A DNA stretch of 64,000 bases from JANNMJ01 sp031425525 (GCA_031425525.1 JANPJM010000071.1:1-64000); one strand, 5' to 3'; positions 51,119-60,885 are shown, counted from the first letter of the stretch. A program made the numbers and translations. Notes: generated by a model from the sequence alone, not told the origin.

Positions 51119-51889
51119 TTACAGCACTTTCAACCGCGCCAGCAGCGTCTCGCGGTAGGCGCGGCCTAACGGCAGTCGGCAGCCATCGACTACTACTTCT
51201 TCCGTCGCCGGGTCGAGCTGTTCGATAAAGGCTACATTGACCAGATACGCGCGCTGCACCTGCACAAACTGATCGGCGGGTAGCTGCGCGGCCAGTTCGC
51301 GCAGCGAAAGCCGCACCGAGAGCTTACGCGCGCCCCCGGCGCCGAGGTGCAGGTCGGTGTAGCGGTCGTCGGCAGCGATCCAGCGAATATCGGCGTAGGC
51401 TGCTTTGACCAACCGGCCCCGGTCGCGCACGAAACACGCGCCCGGCAGCAGCACCTGACGGCCCACGGCCACGGGCGGCGGCTCCGACTCGCCGGGTTGC
51501 GCCTCGCGGGCGATGGCGAAGTTGTGAAACGCCAGTTCGAGGGTACGTTCGAGGGTGGCGGCGTCGGTGGGTTTGGTGAGATAAGCGGCCGGCCCCACGA
51601 CGCGCGCCCGCTGAAAGGTTTCATTGTCGGTCATCGACGACAGAAACACCACCGGCAACCGTCGTTCGGCGAGCAGTTGCGCCGCCAATCCGATGCCGTC
51701 GGGTTGGCCAGGCAACTGAATGTCGAGCAGAGCCACGTCGGGGGTGTGGGCGCGGAACAGCCGCAGCGCCTCGGCAGCGGTCGCGGCCGGCCCGATCAGT
51801 TCAAAACCCAACTCTTCAACCAGGATTTCGCGCAGCAGCCGCTGGTGAATGACTTCGTCTTCGACGAGCAGGATTTTGATGGGCGTCAT
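51119..51889 (-). CDS. LytTR-family response regulator
   Basis: A 256-residue LytR/AlgR-type regulator. Seen: REC domain with Glu10/Asp11/Glu12 (ILLVEDEVIHQRLL), acceptor Asp56 (DVALLDIQLPG), Thr/Lys residues in FLSS and YLTKPTD, then a C-terminal LytTR DNA-binding domain (about 155-255; IRWIAADDRYTDLHL, LRELAAQLPADQFVQVQRAY, LPLGRAYRETLLARLK). ATG 51889 starts directly at the REC domain; the frame is open for 15 more codons. It follows the TPR kinase by 68 bp on the same strand; the two probably form a pair. Confidence 0.92.
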   Translation of the reverse strand: MTPIKILLVEDEVIHQRLLREILVEELGFELIGPAATAAEALRLFRAHTPDVALLDIQLPGQPDGIGLAAQLLAERRLPVVFLSSMTDNETFQRARVVGPAAYLTKPTDAATLERTLELAFHNFAIAREAQPGESEPPPVAVGRQVLLPGACFVRDRGRLVKAAYADIRWIAADDRYTDLHLGAGGARKLSVRLSLRELAAQLPADQFVQVQRAYLVNVAFIEQLDPATEEVVVDGCRLPLGRAYRETLLARLKVL

Positions 51890-51957
51890 CGCGCGCGGGG
51901 TTTGGCCGCCGCCCGGTGCCGGGCGGGGCTGCAAACTTAGCGCGTCGGCGGCGAGCG

Positions 51958-53670
51958 TCAGGTCGCCGGCAGTTCCACTACGGCCGTCAGGCCCTGGCCG
52001 GGTGCCGAGGTCAGATAGAGATTACCGCCCTGCCGTTCGGCCAGCAACCGGCACAGGGGTAGGCCCAGGCCGGTGCCGCGCACTTCGGCCGTGGGCGCCG
52101 CGCCCACCGGCGCGGCCGTCGCGTTGAACGCCGCGAGCTGCGCGCCCGTCAGGCCGGGGCCGTCGTCGCGCACGACGAGCCGTACCGTGCCGGCCGCCCC
52201 GGTTTCGGCCCACAGCCGCACCGTGCCGCCGGCGGGCAGGTATTTGAGGGCATTATCGGTGAGGTTGCGCACGATGGCGCGCGTCATCTGGCGGTCGGCG
52301 AGGGCGCGCAAGCCCGCCCCGTCGGCGGTCAGGGCCAGGCTCAGGCGCTTGCCGCCGGCTTCGGCGGTGGGCGCATACAGGGCGGCTACTTCGGTCAGCA
52401 ACTCGCCCAGGGCCAGCGTTTCGGGCCGGACAGACAACTCGCCGTGCTGCCCGGCGGCCCATTGCAGCAGGTTTTCGAGGAGGCGCGCCACCTGCTCGCT
52501 GGCATCGCGCATTTCGGTCAGCAGACCGTCGAAATCGTGGGTGGCGGCGCGGTCGCGGTAGCGGCGCAGCAAATCGAGCAGCCCCGGAAACGAGGCAATC
52601 GGCGAGCGCAGGTCGTGCGCCACCACTGAATACAGCCGGTCTTTGGTGCGGGTGGTGGCCGCCAACGCGCGCTGCGTCCGGCGCAACCGCCGGTACTGCC
52701 GCCCAAACACGGCGGCCCCGCCCACTACCACCACCAGCCCGCCCAGCAGCAACCAGACGCGCAGCTCGGCCAATCGTTTCGCCTGCGACAACTCCCGAAT
52801 GCGCGCCTCGCGCTGCTCCACCTGAAAGCGCGTGTGCAGCTCGGTGAGCTGGCGCTGCACATCGCGCGAGTTGAGGCTGTCGTTGAGGGCGGTTTTGCGG
52901 CGCTCGGCGGCCAGCGCCTCGCGCGGGCGTCCGGCCAGCTCATACACTTCGGGCAGCCCGTTGCGGATGTACTGAATATCTTCCACGGAATTGCCCGCCC
53001 GGACGAGTTGCAGGGCGTACTCGCCGTCGGCGACGGCGGCCGTGCTTTCGCCCTGCTCGGCCCGGATGCGCGCGCGCGCCATCAAGGTGTTCGACACGTC
53101 CGACGAATCGCCGCCGCGCCGGGCCGCCCGCACGGCGGCTTCGGCGTAAGTACGGGCGGGCGGCAACTGGTGCCGGTACAGCTCATTGACGGCCAGATTG
53201 ACGAGCGCAATCGATTCGTGGCCGTAATCGCGCAGCCGCTGATACCCGACGCGCGAGAGTTGGAGCCATTTGTCGGCTTCGGGGTAGTGGCCGCCTTCGC
53301 TCAGGCAGTTGCCGAGGTTGTCGTAGGCGGTGATCAGATGGACGGAATCGCCCAGCACCTGCGCAACGGCCAGCGCCTGCCGGGCATACCCAGTGGCCTC
53401 AGCGGCATTACTGCGGCTGAACGCCACCCCCAACAGCAGCCGCAACCCCACCAACTCGGTTCTGGTGGCCGACCCTAAGCGGCGCGATTCCCGCAGCGCC
53501 TGCTGGGCCAGTCGGGTGGCGGCGGGGTAATCGGCGCGGTCGATGGCCCTCTGCGACTGCCGCAACAGCCGCCAGATGGGGCGTTCGGCGGCGGCGGTGT
53601 CGGGCGGAGCAGCGGCCACCGATAAGGCTACCAGCAGCAGAAAAAAGCAGATAGAAAATACGCGCAACAT
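51958..53670 (-). CDS. TPR-containing sensor histidine kinase
   Basis: A 570-residue membrane kinase. Seen: signal peptide (about 1-20), TPR-like helices (about 35-260; AYDNLGNCLSEGGHYPEADK), a coiled-coil (270-302), one membrane helix (304-323), HisKA H-box with His352 (LYSVVAHDLRSPIASF), and a HATPase domain (N-box AIVRNLTDNALKYL; G-boxes DDGPGL and GTGLGLPLCRLL). The periplasmic TPR part presumably senses a protein or peptide ligand. The downstream LytTR regulator is the likely partner, although LytTR regulators often pair with LytS-type kinases. Start ATG 53670. Confidence 0.9.
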   Translation of the reverse strand: MLRVFSICFFLLLVALSVAAAPPDTAAAERPIWRLLRQSQRAIDRADYPAATRLAQQALRESRRLGSATRTELVGLRLLLGVAFSRSNAAEATGYARQALAVAQVLGDSVHLITAYDNLGNCLSEGGHYPEADKWLQLSRVGYQRLRDYGHESIALVNLAVNELYRHQLPPARTYAEAAVRAARRGGDSSDVSNTLMARARIRAEQGESTAAVADGEYALQLVRAGNSVEDIQYIRNGLPEVYELAGRPREALAAERRKTALNDSLNSRDVQRQLTELHTRFQVEQREARIRELSQAKRLAELRVWLLLGGLVVVVGGAAVFGRQYRRLRRTQRALAATTRTKDRLYSVVAHDLRSPIASFPGLLDLLRRYRDRAATHDFDGLLTEMRDASEQVARLLENLLQWAAGQHGELSVRPETLALGELLTEVAALYAPTAEAGGKRLSLALTADGAGLRALADRQMTRAIVRNLTDNALKYLPAGGTVRLWAETGAAGTVRLVVRDDGPGLTGAQLAAFNATAAPVGAAPTAEVRGTGLGLPLCRLLAERQGGNLYLTSAPGQGLTAVVELPAT

Positions 53671-53692
53671 CAGAGCCCGAAAATTACCGCAG

Positions 53693-53741
53693 AGCGTCCG
53701 CTCCGCCCCTCCCGTGAGCCGGGACGAACGAAGCGGACGCT
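53693..53741. terminator. Branched hairpin between T9SS gene and kinase
   Basis: AGCGTCCGCT (53693-53702) pairs with AGCGGACGCT (53732-53741); inside, TCCCG/CGGGA form a second hairpin (53710-53724). It lies just after the T9SS gene's stop in the minus direction and could terminate it or be a REP-like unit. Confidence 0.5.
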
Positions 53742-53759
53742 AGGGCATTTGATTGTCCG

Positions 53760-54977
53760 CTACTTCACCACTACCCGCCGCCGCAGCAAGCGGCCGTCGG
53801 GCAGGTCGGCGGCCAGCAGATAGGTACCGGGGGCCAGCGCGGCGGGCAGCGGCAGAGCGCCGCCGGGGTGCAGTTCCGGGGCGAATACCACCCGGCCGAG
53901 GCCATCGTGCAGGGTGGCGGGCACGCGCTGGGTCAGGCCGTTGATATCGACGCGTACTGCCTCACCCGCGATTACGGGGTTGGGCCACAGGGCGGCTTCC
54001 GCCTCCGTGAGCAGCGCCGGGGCACGCAGCGGCAGGTTGGCTTCGGCGCTCACGTAGATTTCGCCCTGCGTACGGGCAGCGTTCAGGTACGAAACCTGCG
54101 CCACGGGCTGCGGCGAGGATTCGCGCAGAAACGAGTCAAAAACTGTCCGGCTGCTCGCGCCCTGCGTCAGGCCCAACGCCGCGAGCAGCGCCGGGGGCGC
54201 CGGCTGCCCCGCCACGTAAAACGAATCCTGCTCGATGATGTACGAGCGCCGCAGCAGCACCGGCACCGGCGCCGAACCGCCCGGCTGCCCGGCCACCGGC
54301 ACGCGTATCGTACCCCAGGCGATCACCGAATCGAGGTGCGTAAACCGCTGCACATACCGCCCCGGCGCCCGGCTGATGCCGAACGCGCCCACCGTGATGC
54401 GGAACGTGGTAGCGAGGCGCCGAAACTGGTTCTGCGTGGTGCCGGCCGTGCTGGGTAGCTCCTGCAACACCAGCGGCGGGGTGTTGATGAGGTTTTGCGC
54501 CGGAAAGGCCAGCGAATCGGAGGGGTTGCCGCTGAACGACCCTAAACTGAACGCCTGCGCCGCCAGCGCCGCCCCAAACTCGACGAACCCCGCGCCGGTG
54601 AAGCCATTGAACTGGTCGCCCTGAATCAGGAGCGGCCCCAGCGCCACCGTATAGGCCCGGCCCAACGTGGCCACCGGGTACGCCGCATTGACCAAAGCCG
54701 GTGCGAAAGCGCGGGTGTAGGGCGCCCCCACCGGGGTTAGGGCGCGGTAGTCCCAGGCCTGGTTGGGGCCGGCCACCAGGCGGGGCAAAGCGCCCGGCGC
54801 TGGGCGCACCTGCTGCCAGTTATTGACCCGGCCCGGAGCAATGTTGTGCCCGGCCGCCGTGAGGGTAATGGGCGTTTGAGCCACCACGGCGGCCGGGGCC
54901 ATCAACAGAGCCGCCGCCAGCGCGCCGACCAAAAGCGGCCGGCTGAGAAAAGGAACGAAGGAGTTGAGATGGGTCAT
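53760..54977 (-). CDS. T9SS-sorted secreted protein
   Basis: A 405-residue secreted protein. Seen: signal peptide (about 1-34; LVGALAAALLMAPAAVVAQ), a strand-rich body of unknown fold (ITLTAAGHNIAPGRVNNWQQ; ALGPLLIQGDQFNGFTGAGF; RRSYIIEQDSFYVAGQPAPP), and a C-terminal type A sorting domain (ALWPNPVIAGEAVRVDING; LAPGTYLLAADLPDGRLLRR). The last domain is cleaved on export by the type IX system. ATG 54977 gives the signal peptide; the open frame upstream to 55124 is not protein-like. It is flanked by kinases on the same strand. Confidence 0.85.
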   Translation of the reverse strand: MTHLNSFVPFLSRPLLVGALAAALLMAPAAVVAQTPITLTAAGHNIAPGRVNNWQQVRPAPGALPRLVAGPNQAWDYRALTPVGAPYTRAFAPALVNAAYPVATLGRAYTVALGPLLIQGDQFNGFTGAGFVEFGAALAAQAFSLGSFSGNPSDSLAFPAQNLINTPPLVLQELPSTAGTTQNQFRRLATTFRITVGAFGISRAPGRYVQRFTHLDSVIAWGTIRVPVAGQPGGSAPVPVLLRRSYIIEQDSFYVAGQPAPPALLAALGLTQGASSRTVFDSFLRESSPQPVAQVSYLNAARTQGEIYVSAEANLPLRAPALLTEAEAALWPNPVIAGEAVRVDINGLTQRVPATLHDGLGRVVFAPELHPGGALPLPAALAPGTYLLAADLPDGRLLRRRVVVK

Positions 54978-55142
54978 AAAATGCGTGATTGAAGCTGGTT
55001 TCAAGCACAAAATTCTACCACCCCGAAGCCCCCGCCAAGCGCCTACCATCGCCATGGCCGTGAACGACGGTGAGGCGGGGACAAACTGCGTTTCCGTGGT
55101 AGTGAAGCGGAGCGGCGGACGCACGACTTCCGCTCGGCGGTA

Positions 55143-58100
55143 CTAACCCCGCCCCACTGCCACCCGCCACCCCCCGCCCACCCGTGGCCCCACCGCCAAC
55201 TCAACCCCCAACAGCGCCGCACGTTGGGTCATATTGCGCAAGCCCAAACCGCTGAGGCCGCGCGTTTCCACGGGCAACCCGTCGTTTTCGACCACCAACC
55301 ACAGCCCGCCCCGGCCATCGGGGCCGAGGGCCACGCGCACCGCCGTGGCGCCGTGGCCGTGGCGCACCACATTGGTCACGGCTTCCTTGAAAATGAGGTA
55401 CAGATGCTGCCGCACCACCTGGCGCAGCGGCGCGGCCGGGTCAAGATTTGGGTCGAGGGTAAAGACCACCGTGGGCCAGCCCGCGAGGCGCGCGGTGGCG
55501 TCGAGGTGGTCGTGCATGCGGTCGAGGAGGGCGGCGAGGGTGTCGGCGCGGGCGTCGATGCTCCACACGATATCGCGCATGGTGGTGGCGGCAAGGCGCG
55601 AGTCTTCGGCCAACTCGGTGAGGGCCGTTGAGGGCGCCGGGGCCAGCTCGTGGAGCAGTTCGGCCTGCATCGTCACGCGGGCGAGCAGCGAGCCTACTTC
55701 ATCGTGCAAATCGGCGGCGAGGCGGGTGCGGAGGCGTTCTTCGCGCAGGGCGCCGCGCAGCCGTGCGCGGTGTATTCCATACAGTAAACCGCCCAGCAGC
55801 AGCACGCCGAGCGTCTGCACCCAGCGGCGCTGCCACCAGGCGGGCGCCACGGTCAGCGGAACCCGTAGGCGGTTGCGCGCGGCCAGCCCGCGGCCGGTGG
55901 CGGCGCGCACTTCCACGGTGTAGGCGCCGGGCGCCAACCCCACGGGCACCACCACCCGACCACTCGCCCCCACCGAGAGCCACCGGCCGGGTTCGTTGGC
56001 GCCGGTCAGCCGCCACGAGTACCGGCGCTGCGCGGGTTCCCGAAAATCGGTGAGCGCGACCCACAGTTCCGGCGGTGCCTCGCCCGACGCCTGCCGAAGT
56101 GCCGGCGCACGTGTGGCCGCCGGCAGCAAGTAGCGCACGCGTCCCGAATCGAGGGTGGTGCGCACGGCCATCAGCAGCAACCGAGGGGCCAGGCCGGTTT
56201 CGGGCGCCCGGCGCGGGTCGATGCGGTGCAACCCGCCTACCCCACCGAAAAGCAGCGAGCCATCGACGTCCGCTAGTTGCGCGTGGCGGTTCAGTTCGGG
56301 CGGGTCGCTGAGGCCGTCGGCGGCAGAAAACACCGCCAGCCGACCGGTAGCCAAATCGAGGCGCGCCAAGCCGTAATATGTGCTAATCCAGAGCGAGCGG
56401 TCAGGGCCGGGCAAGAGCCCGCCCACCGCCACGTGCGGCAACCCTTCCGCTGGCCCAACCACGCGCAGCACCCCAAGAGCGGGGTCGAGCTCCAACAGAC
56501 CGTGGGTGCGCGTGCCCACCCAAATGTGGCCGGTCTGCGGGTCGGGCCACGTACACAAGCATTCGTCGGTTGGCAGGCGGTGGGCGCCGGGTTGCGTGGC
56601 TGAGTACGTGGCGACGGCCCCTGTTTCGGGCACCAGCGCGTGCAGACCCGCCAAGCCCGCCAACCACAGACGGCCGGTTTCGTCGAGGCTGATGTCTTCC
56701 GTCGGGATGCCGCGCAGGGGCTGCACGGTGGGGTCGCGGGGGTGCGTGTAGGCCCGAAAGAAGTGGTGACCTTCGTCGTACCAATACAACCCCGTGCCCG
56801 AGCCGCCCCACAGCCGCCCCGTACGGGGCGCGCGGGCCAGACAGTTGGCCTGGGGCGGGTCGGCCTGCCCTTCTACCGCCACCGACCGCACGGCGTGCGT
56901 GCCGGTATGCAGCGCCGCGAACTGCCCCGTTTCCAGGGCGCCCAACAGCGTATCCGACGCCGGCTGGGTGGCCACCAACGCGTAGAAAACATGCAGCAGC
57001 GGCCGGTTATGTTCCTGCAAATACGCCCATTCTTGCAGGGGCGCGTGGGGCTGCCCGGCGGGTTGTTCCATCATCCGGCGGTAGGAACTGACGATGAGGC
57101 GGCCGTCGCGGGCGCGGGCCACGGCGCGGGTACTAGCGGCACCGCCGTCGGGGGGCGTCAGGAGGTGGACGAACGCCCCGCTCGGCCCGCCCCGAAAAGC
57201 GCCGCGCTGGCGCGTACCGTGGCACCACCACGTGCCGGCCCCATCGATGGAAATGTGCGTGAGGGCCGCCACCGGCACCCGTTGCTCGCCGAGCAGTTGA
57301 AACCGCCGCCCTACCGAAGCGTGGTACAATTGCTCCTTGAACAGCACCACCAGCGTGGTGTCGTGGACTACGGCGCTGGCCGTGTTTTCTTCGCCGGGCG
57401 GCAGCCACCGCAGCACTTCGGCTAGTGTACCGTTCGGCAATAACCGAAATGCCGCCCGGCCACTCACGAGCAGCGGTTCGCCGGAAGGCCGGGCCACGAG
57501 TTGCAGAAGCTGCCCCGGATGCGCCCAGCGGCCCAATAAGCGCCCATCCGGGGCAAACCGGCGCGTTTCCGAGTCAGTCTGCGTCACCCACAGGCTGCCG
57601 TCGACGGTACCGATCAGGTTGATGATATGCTCGCCGGGCCACTGTAAAGTGGGGCCGAAGGGCCGGCCGCTGAGGTCGTAAGCCCGCGCGCCGGCCAAGT
57701 ATTGCGCCACCCAGATGCGGCGGCCCGTCGGGTCGGCCGCCAAACCCGAAATCACGCGGTGCGGCGCCCCCGGTACCGGCCGGGCCAGCAACCGCAGTTC
57801 GCCGGTGGTTGTCAGCAAAAAGACGCCAGCGCTGTTGCTCACCCACAATTGGCCGCGCGCATCGATGAGCAAGCCGTAGCAAGGCCCCGATGGCAGCCGC
57901 ACACCCCGCCGCCGCACCGCGTTGATGGGCACCAGCGTGTGTCCATCATACCGAAAAACGCCCGCTTCCGTGCCCACCCACAGCACGCCGGATGAGTCGG
58001 TGGCCATCGTCCGAATCAGGTGCGGCGCGAGCAGCGCATCGGCTTGCCAGCCGCGCGCGCTCTGGGCCTGTACGTGGCTGCTCGGCGTGGCCAACAAGGT

Positions 58101-58211
58101 CGTCAGCAATCCCAAAACGCCAATCATTTGTCGCCACGCGCGGTGCGCGGCCAACTGCACGCCCTGCGCCGCTCCCAGTTTTCCCGCAGATTGCCAACCG
58201 GATAACGCCAT
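55143..58211 (-). CDS. Intact ligand-sensor propeller histidine kinase
   Basis: A 1022-residue sensor of the Reg_prop/Y_Y_Y family, the intact relative of the frameshifted gene at 30742-33827. Seen: signal peptide after a long N-terminus (cleavage near SHVQA), a large propeller domain with LWVGTEAGVFRYDGH, GHIWVGTRTHGLLELDP and LWISTYYGLARLD, a Y_Y_Y domain, a membrane helix (VLLLGGLLYGIHRARL), the HisKA_3 motif LAADLHDEVGSLLARV, and a HATPase (FKEAVTNVVRHGHG; LSGLGLRNMTQRAALL). Such kinases sense extracellular ligands and phosphorylate LuxR-type regulators, and 49983-50657 is the nearest. ATG 58211 is used; ATG 58127 would shorten the signal region. Confidence 0.88.
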   Translation of the reverse strand: MALSGWQSAGKLGAAQGVQLAAHRAWRQMIGVLGLLTTLLATPSSHVQAQSARGWQADALLAPHLIRTMATDSSGVLWVGTEAGVFRYDGHTLVPINAVRRRGVRLPSGPCYGLLIDARGQLWVSNSAGVFLLTTTGELRLLARPVPGAPHRVISGLAADPTGRRIWVAQYLAGARAYDLSGRPFGPTLQWPGEHIINLIGTVDGSLWVTQTDSETRRFAPDGRLLGRWAHPGQLLQLVARPSGEPLLVSGRAAFRLLPNGTLAEVLRWLPPGEENTASAVVHDTTLVVLFKEQLYHASVGRRFQLLGEQRVPVAALTHISIDGAGTWWCHGTRQRGAFRGGPSGAFVHLLTPPDGGAASTRAVARARDGRLIVSSYRRMMEQPAGQPHAPLQEWAYLQEHNRPLLHVFYALVATQPASDTLLGALETGQFAALHTGTHAVRSVAVEGQADPPQANCLARAPRTGRLWGGSGTGLYWYDEGHHFFRAYTHPRDPTVQPLRGIPTEDISLDETGRLWLAGLAGLHALVPETGAVATYSATQPGAHRLPTDECLCTWPDPQTGHIWVGTRTHGLLELDPALGVLRVVGPAEGLPHVAVGGLLPGPDRSLWISTYYGLARLDLATGRLAVFSAADGLSDPPELNRHAQLADVDGSLLFGGVGGLHRIDPRRAPETGLAPRLLLMAVRTTLDSGRVRYLLPAATRAPALRQASGEAPPELWVALTDFREPAQRRYSWRLTGANEPGRWLSVGASGRVVVPVGLAPGAYTVEVRAATGRGLAARNRLRVPLTVAPAWWQRRWVQTLGVLLLGGLLYGIHRARLRGALREERLRTRLAADLHDEVGSLLARVTMQAELLHELAPAPSTALTELAEDSRLAATTMRDIVWSIDARADTLAALLDRMHDHLDATARLAGWPTVVFTLDPNLDPAAPLRQVVRQHLYLIFKEAVTNVVRHGHGATAVRVALGPDGRGGLWLVVENDGLPVETRGLSGLGLRNMTQRAALLGVELAVGPRVGGGWRVAVGRG

Positions 58212-58405
58212 CGTGCCACAAATGTCCGGTCTGTAGGGCAGATGAAGGCAGCCGCCTATGGCGTTCGGCCAATGGAGGTTTGCTGACTCAAGCTAAACCC
58301 CGCAAAGCCATTCAGCGGATGCTGCCGTGTAGCTCACGCCGGATTGCGTTGCCGCGCGGAGTTCACCGCGAGGAACGTGGCGGCTCGCAACCGCAAAGCC
58401 CCTTG

Positions 58406-58435
58406 GCAATGACAGAAAAAATATTTTCTCATTGC
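58406..58435. repeat. CAATG-type hairpin of a decayed repeat
   Basis: CAATG at 58407-58411 and AGAAAA at 58414-58419 pair with TTTTCT and CATTG at 58424-58434. TCATTGCGAG and GGCAATGAC are phrases known from dispersed repeats in many bacterial genomes; flanking DNA looks like a worn copy. Confidence 0.5.
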
Positions 58436-58594
58436 GAGACAGCTTCGCGACAGCCTCCCCCTCTACCTGTCATCTGCGGAGTCGAAGAAACGGGGCAATC
58501 CCGCAGGAGTACGCGCATTAGTCGAATACTGCTACACCTCGCCCTAAGCTGAACTCGTTATGTAAAACGAAAGCCCAAACCTTTCCCTCCCGCT

Positions 58595-58602
58595 TACCTT
58601 TG
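58595..58602 (+). promoter_or_regulatory. TACCTTTG box before tyrS
   Basis: Exact TAnnTTTG match; no good -33 element. It ends 11 bases before a GTG at 58614 and 62 bases before the TTG at 58665. Confidence 0.5.
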
Positions 58603-58664
58603 TTCATCTCGCGGTGCGACGTCGCCGCCCGTTTTTGTCCACCGTTTTTGTCCTCAACCTGCCC

Positions 58665-59975
58665 TTGACTTCCTTACTCGACGAACTGCGCTGGCGCGGT
58701 ATGTACCACGATTCGATGCCCGGCACGGCTGAGCATCTGGCTTCGGCCGCCCCGGTCAGCGGTTACATCGGCTTCGACCCCACCGCCGCCTCGCTGCACA
58801 TCGGCAACCTGGCCACCATTATGCTGCTGGTGCATTTGCAGCGCCACGGCCACCGCCCCATCGCGCTGGTGGGCGGCGCTACGGGCATGATCGGCGACCC
58901 CAGCGGCAAGTCCGCCGAGCGCAACCTGCTCGATGAAACCACGCTTCGGGCCAACCAAGCGGGGATTCGGGCGCAACTCGAGAAATTCCTCGTCTTCGAC
59001 GACTCTCCCACCGGCGCCCGCGTGGTCAATAACTACGACTGGTTCAAGGATTTTTCGTTCCTCGATTTTCTGCGCACCGTCGGCAAGCACCTCACGGTGA
59101 ACTATATGATGGCGAAGGATTCGGTGAAGCGCCGCCTCACGCCCGAAACCGACGATGGGGGCCGCGCCGATGGTATCTCGTTCACCGAGTTCAGCTACCA
59201 ACTGCTGCAAGGCTACGACTTTTACCATCTCTACCAAGAAGCCGGCGTAACCCTCCAGATGGGCGCCTCCGACCAGTGGGGCAACATCACTACGGGCACC
59301 GAACTGATTCGGCGCCTGACCCACGGCGAGGGCAAAGCCTACGCGCTCACGGGCCAGCTCATCACGAAAGCCGACGGCACGAAGTACGGCAAATCGGAGA
59401 CCGGCACCGTGTGGCTCGACCCGGCGCTTACGTCGCCGTACCAGTTCTACCAGTTCTTCCTGAACTCCGCCGATGCCGACGCGCCGCGCTTGCTGCGCGT
59501 CTTTACGCTGTTGCCGCAAGCGGAAATTGAAGCGCTTGAGGCCGAACACGCTGCCGCGCCGCACCTCCGCACGCTCCAAAAACGCCTCGCCTACGATGTG
59601 ACGGCCCGCGTACATTCCCCCACCGACGCCGACGCCGCCATTGCCGCCGCGCAAATTCTCTTCGGCGGCGGCGAGTTAGCGGAACTTTCGGAATCGCTAC
59701 TGCTCGACGTGTTTGCCGGGGTGCCGCACGTTACGGTCGCGCGTGGGGCACTTGCGCTGCCCGCCGCCCAGCTGTTGGCCGATGAAACCGGCTCCCAGAT
59801 TTTCCCCTCACGCGGCGAAGCCCGCAAAATGATTCAGGGCGGCGGCGTGAGTGTCAATCGCCAGAAAGTGGCTGCGCCCGACCAGTCGCTTGAAATCGAG
59901 TTGCTCCACGGCAAGTATGCGGTGGCGCAGAAAGGGAAAAAGCAGTACTTTCTGCTGATCGTCACCCCGTCATAA
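58665..59975 (+). CDS. tyrS: Tyrosine--tRNA ligase
   Basis: A 436-residue class I aminoacyl-tRNA synthetase that charges tRNA-Tyr. Seen: LLDELRWRGMYHDSMPG at the N-terminus, the HIGH-type motif LHIGN (His45), GGATGMIGDPSGKS, the tyrosine-site ASDQWGNITTGTELI, the KMSKS equivalent KYGKS, and a C-terminal S4 RNA-binding domain (FPSRGEARKMIQGGGVSVN). No ATG fits: TTG 58665 begins exactly where the family starts, while GTG 58614 would add 17 residues. Followed by a small gene after 13 bp. Confidence 0.93.
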   Translation: MTSLLDELRWRGMYHDSMPGTAEHLASAAPVSGYIGFDPTAASLHIGNLATIMLLVHLQRHGHRPIALVGGATGMIGDPSGKSAERNLLDETTLRANQAGIRAQLEKFLVFDDSPTGARVVNNYDWFKDFSFLDFLRTVGKHLTVNYMMAKDSVKRRLTPETDDGGRADGISFTEFSYQLLQGYDFYHLYQEAGVTLQMGASDQWGNITTGTELIRRLTHGEGKAYALTGQLITKADGTKYGKSETGTVWLDPALTSPYQFYQFFLNSADADAPRLLRVFTLLPQAEIEALEAEHAAAPHLRTLQKRLAYDVTARVHSPTDADAAIAAAQILFGGGELAELSESLLLDVFAGVPHVTVARGALALPAAQLLADETGSQIFPSRGEARKMIQGGGVSVNRQKVAAPDQSLEIELLHGKYAVAQKGKKQYFLLIVTPS

Positions 59976-59988
59976 CCTTATATTTCGC

Positions 59989-60309
59989 ATGATCCTTTTC
60001 AATCTACTGACGCTCGAAGCGGCGCACGCCACTGCTGTCACCGAGCTACTCCTGCGGGAGGAGTTCACGACAGATGTATTCGTCGATGAAGCCATCGCTA
60101 ACTATCACCGCGATCCTGATTCCGGCGCCATCGTCAATCAACCCTTATTCCGGGTTATTTTTCTGACGAAGGCGATGCTCTATCGCGACATCGAAAACAT
60201 GCTGGCCCAGAGGTTCCCCGGCCACAATTTTCGCTACTACGCCACGGCCGTGACCCAAGTAGACGACCGCGAAGCTGACCGAATTCGCAATCTGGTGCGG
60301 CCGGTGTAA
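59989..60309 (+). CDS. Small hypothetical protein, CutA/PII-like pattern
   Basis: A 106-residue soluble protein. Seen: an alternating strand-helix-strand order (MILFNLLTLEAAHATAVTEL; FRVIFLTKAMLYRDIENMLA; FRYYATAVTQVDD) that recalls the ferredoxin-like fold of CutA or PII-related proteins, but no diagnostic motif. It lies 13 bp after tyrS on the same strand and before a strong terminator, so it is probably co-transcribed with tyrS. ATG 59989 follows a TATATTTC sequence. Function unknown. Confidence 0.65.
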   Translation: MILFNLLTLEAAHATAVTELLLREEFTTDVFVDEAIANYHRDPDSGAIVNQPLFRVIFLTKAMLYRDIENMLAQRFPGHNFRYYATAVTQVDDREADRIRNLVRPV

Positions 60310-60342
60310 GTACCCGGCCGGAACCTACGCACATCGCACAAA

Positions 60343-60392
60343 CAGAATGCCCCGCCGACCGTCTCTTGGGAGATGGTCGGCGGGGCATTCTG
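60343..60392. terminator. Strong bidirectional terminator
   Basis: 18 perfect base pairs (CAGAATGCCCCGCCGACC at 60343-60360 with 60375-60392) extended by TCT/AGA and a G-U pair. It separates the convergent small gene and the histone-like gene. Confidence 0.88.
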
Positions 60393-60410
60393 GTGAAAAC
60401 GTCCGAAGAA

Positions 60411-60674
60411 TTACTTCTTCGGCGCAGCCTTCTTTACGGGAGCAGCTTTCGCGGCCGGCGCTTTCTTGGCAGCAGCTTTCGGAGCAGCAGCGGCCTCGCC
60501 ACCGGTGTTCTTCATGCCTTGCACTTCCGAGCGGATCATCTGCGCCATCGTCTTCAATTCCTGCATCCCTTTACGGACGCGGGTGCCGGCAGCAGCGTTC
60601 TGCTTGTCGTAGAATTTCTCGAAATCGCCTTCCAGCGACATCACCAATTCTTTCAGTTTGGGAAAATTGCTCAT
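60411..60674 (-). CDS. Histone H1-like (Hc1-type) protein
   Basis: An 87-residue nucleoid protein. Seen: helical N-terminal half (PKLKELVMSLEGDFEKFYDK; VRKGMQELKTMAQMIRSEV) and a C-terminal tail of Lys/Ala/Pro repeats (AAPKAAAKKAPAAKAAPVKK) like eukaryotic H1 tails and chlamydial Hc1. Such proteins are common in Bacteroidota and bind DNA non-specifically. ATG 60674. A 10-bp inverted repeat (AAAAAAGGGC at 60697-60706 with GCCCTTTTTT at 60756-60765) lies in the leader or promoter region. Confidence 0.88.
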   Translation of the reverse strand: MSNFPKLKELVMSLEGDFEKFYDKQNAAAGTRVRKGMQELKTMAQMIRSEVQGMKNTGGEAAAAPKAAAKKAPAAKAAPVKKAAPKK

Positions 60675-60885
60675 CGAACGAATGGGGTTTGAAATGAAAA
60701 AAGGGCTAAAACCGGGCGAAATATACTCCGCTTTTGCAGTAACTACGCTGCTTACGCCCTTTTTTGGCGAAAAAAACGCGTAAATGGTCGATTTTCGGCT
60801 TTTTCGACGGTAAAAATGCCCTCAGTGAGCCAAAAAGCCGTTTCTGCGGACGCGCTCGTTGGCCGTCAAAATCCTGAAGTTTGGT

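Larger units (their letters stand above)
58212..58664. other. Divergent spacer before tyrS
   Basis: 453 bases without a convincing gene. It holds a decayed repeat around 58340-58480, including the hairpin at 58406-58435, and the TACCTTTG box of tyrS. Confidence 0.5.
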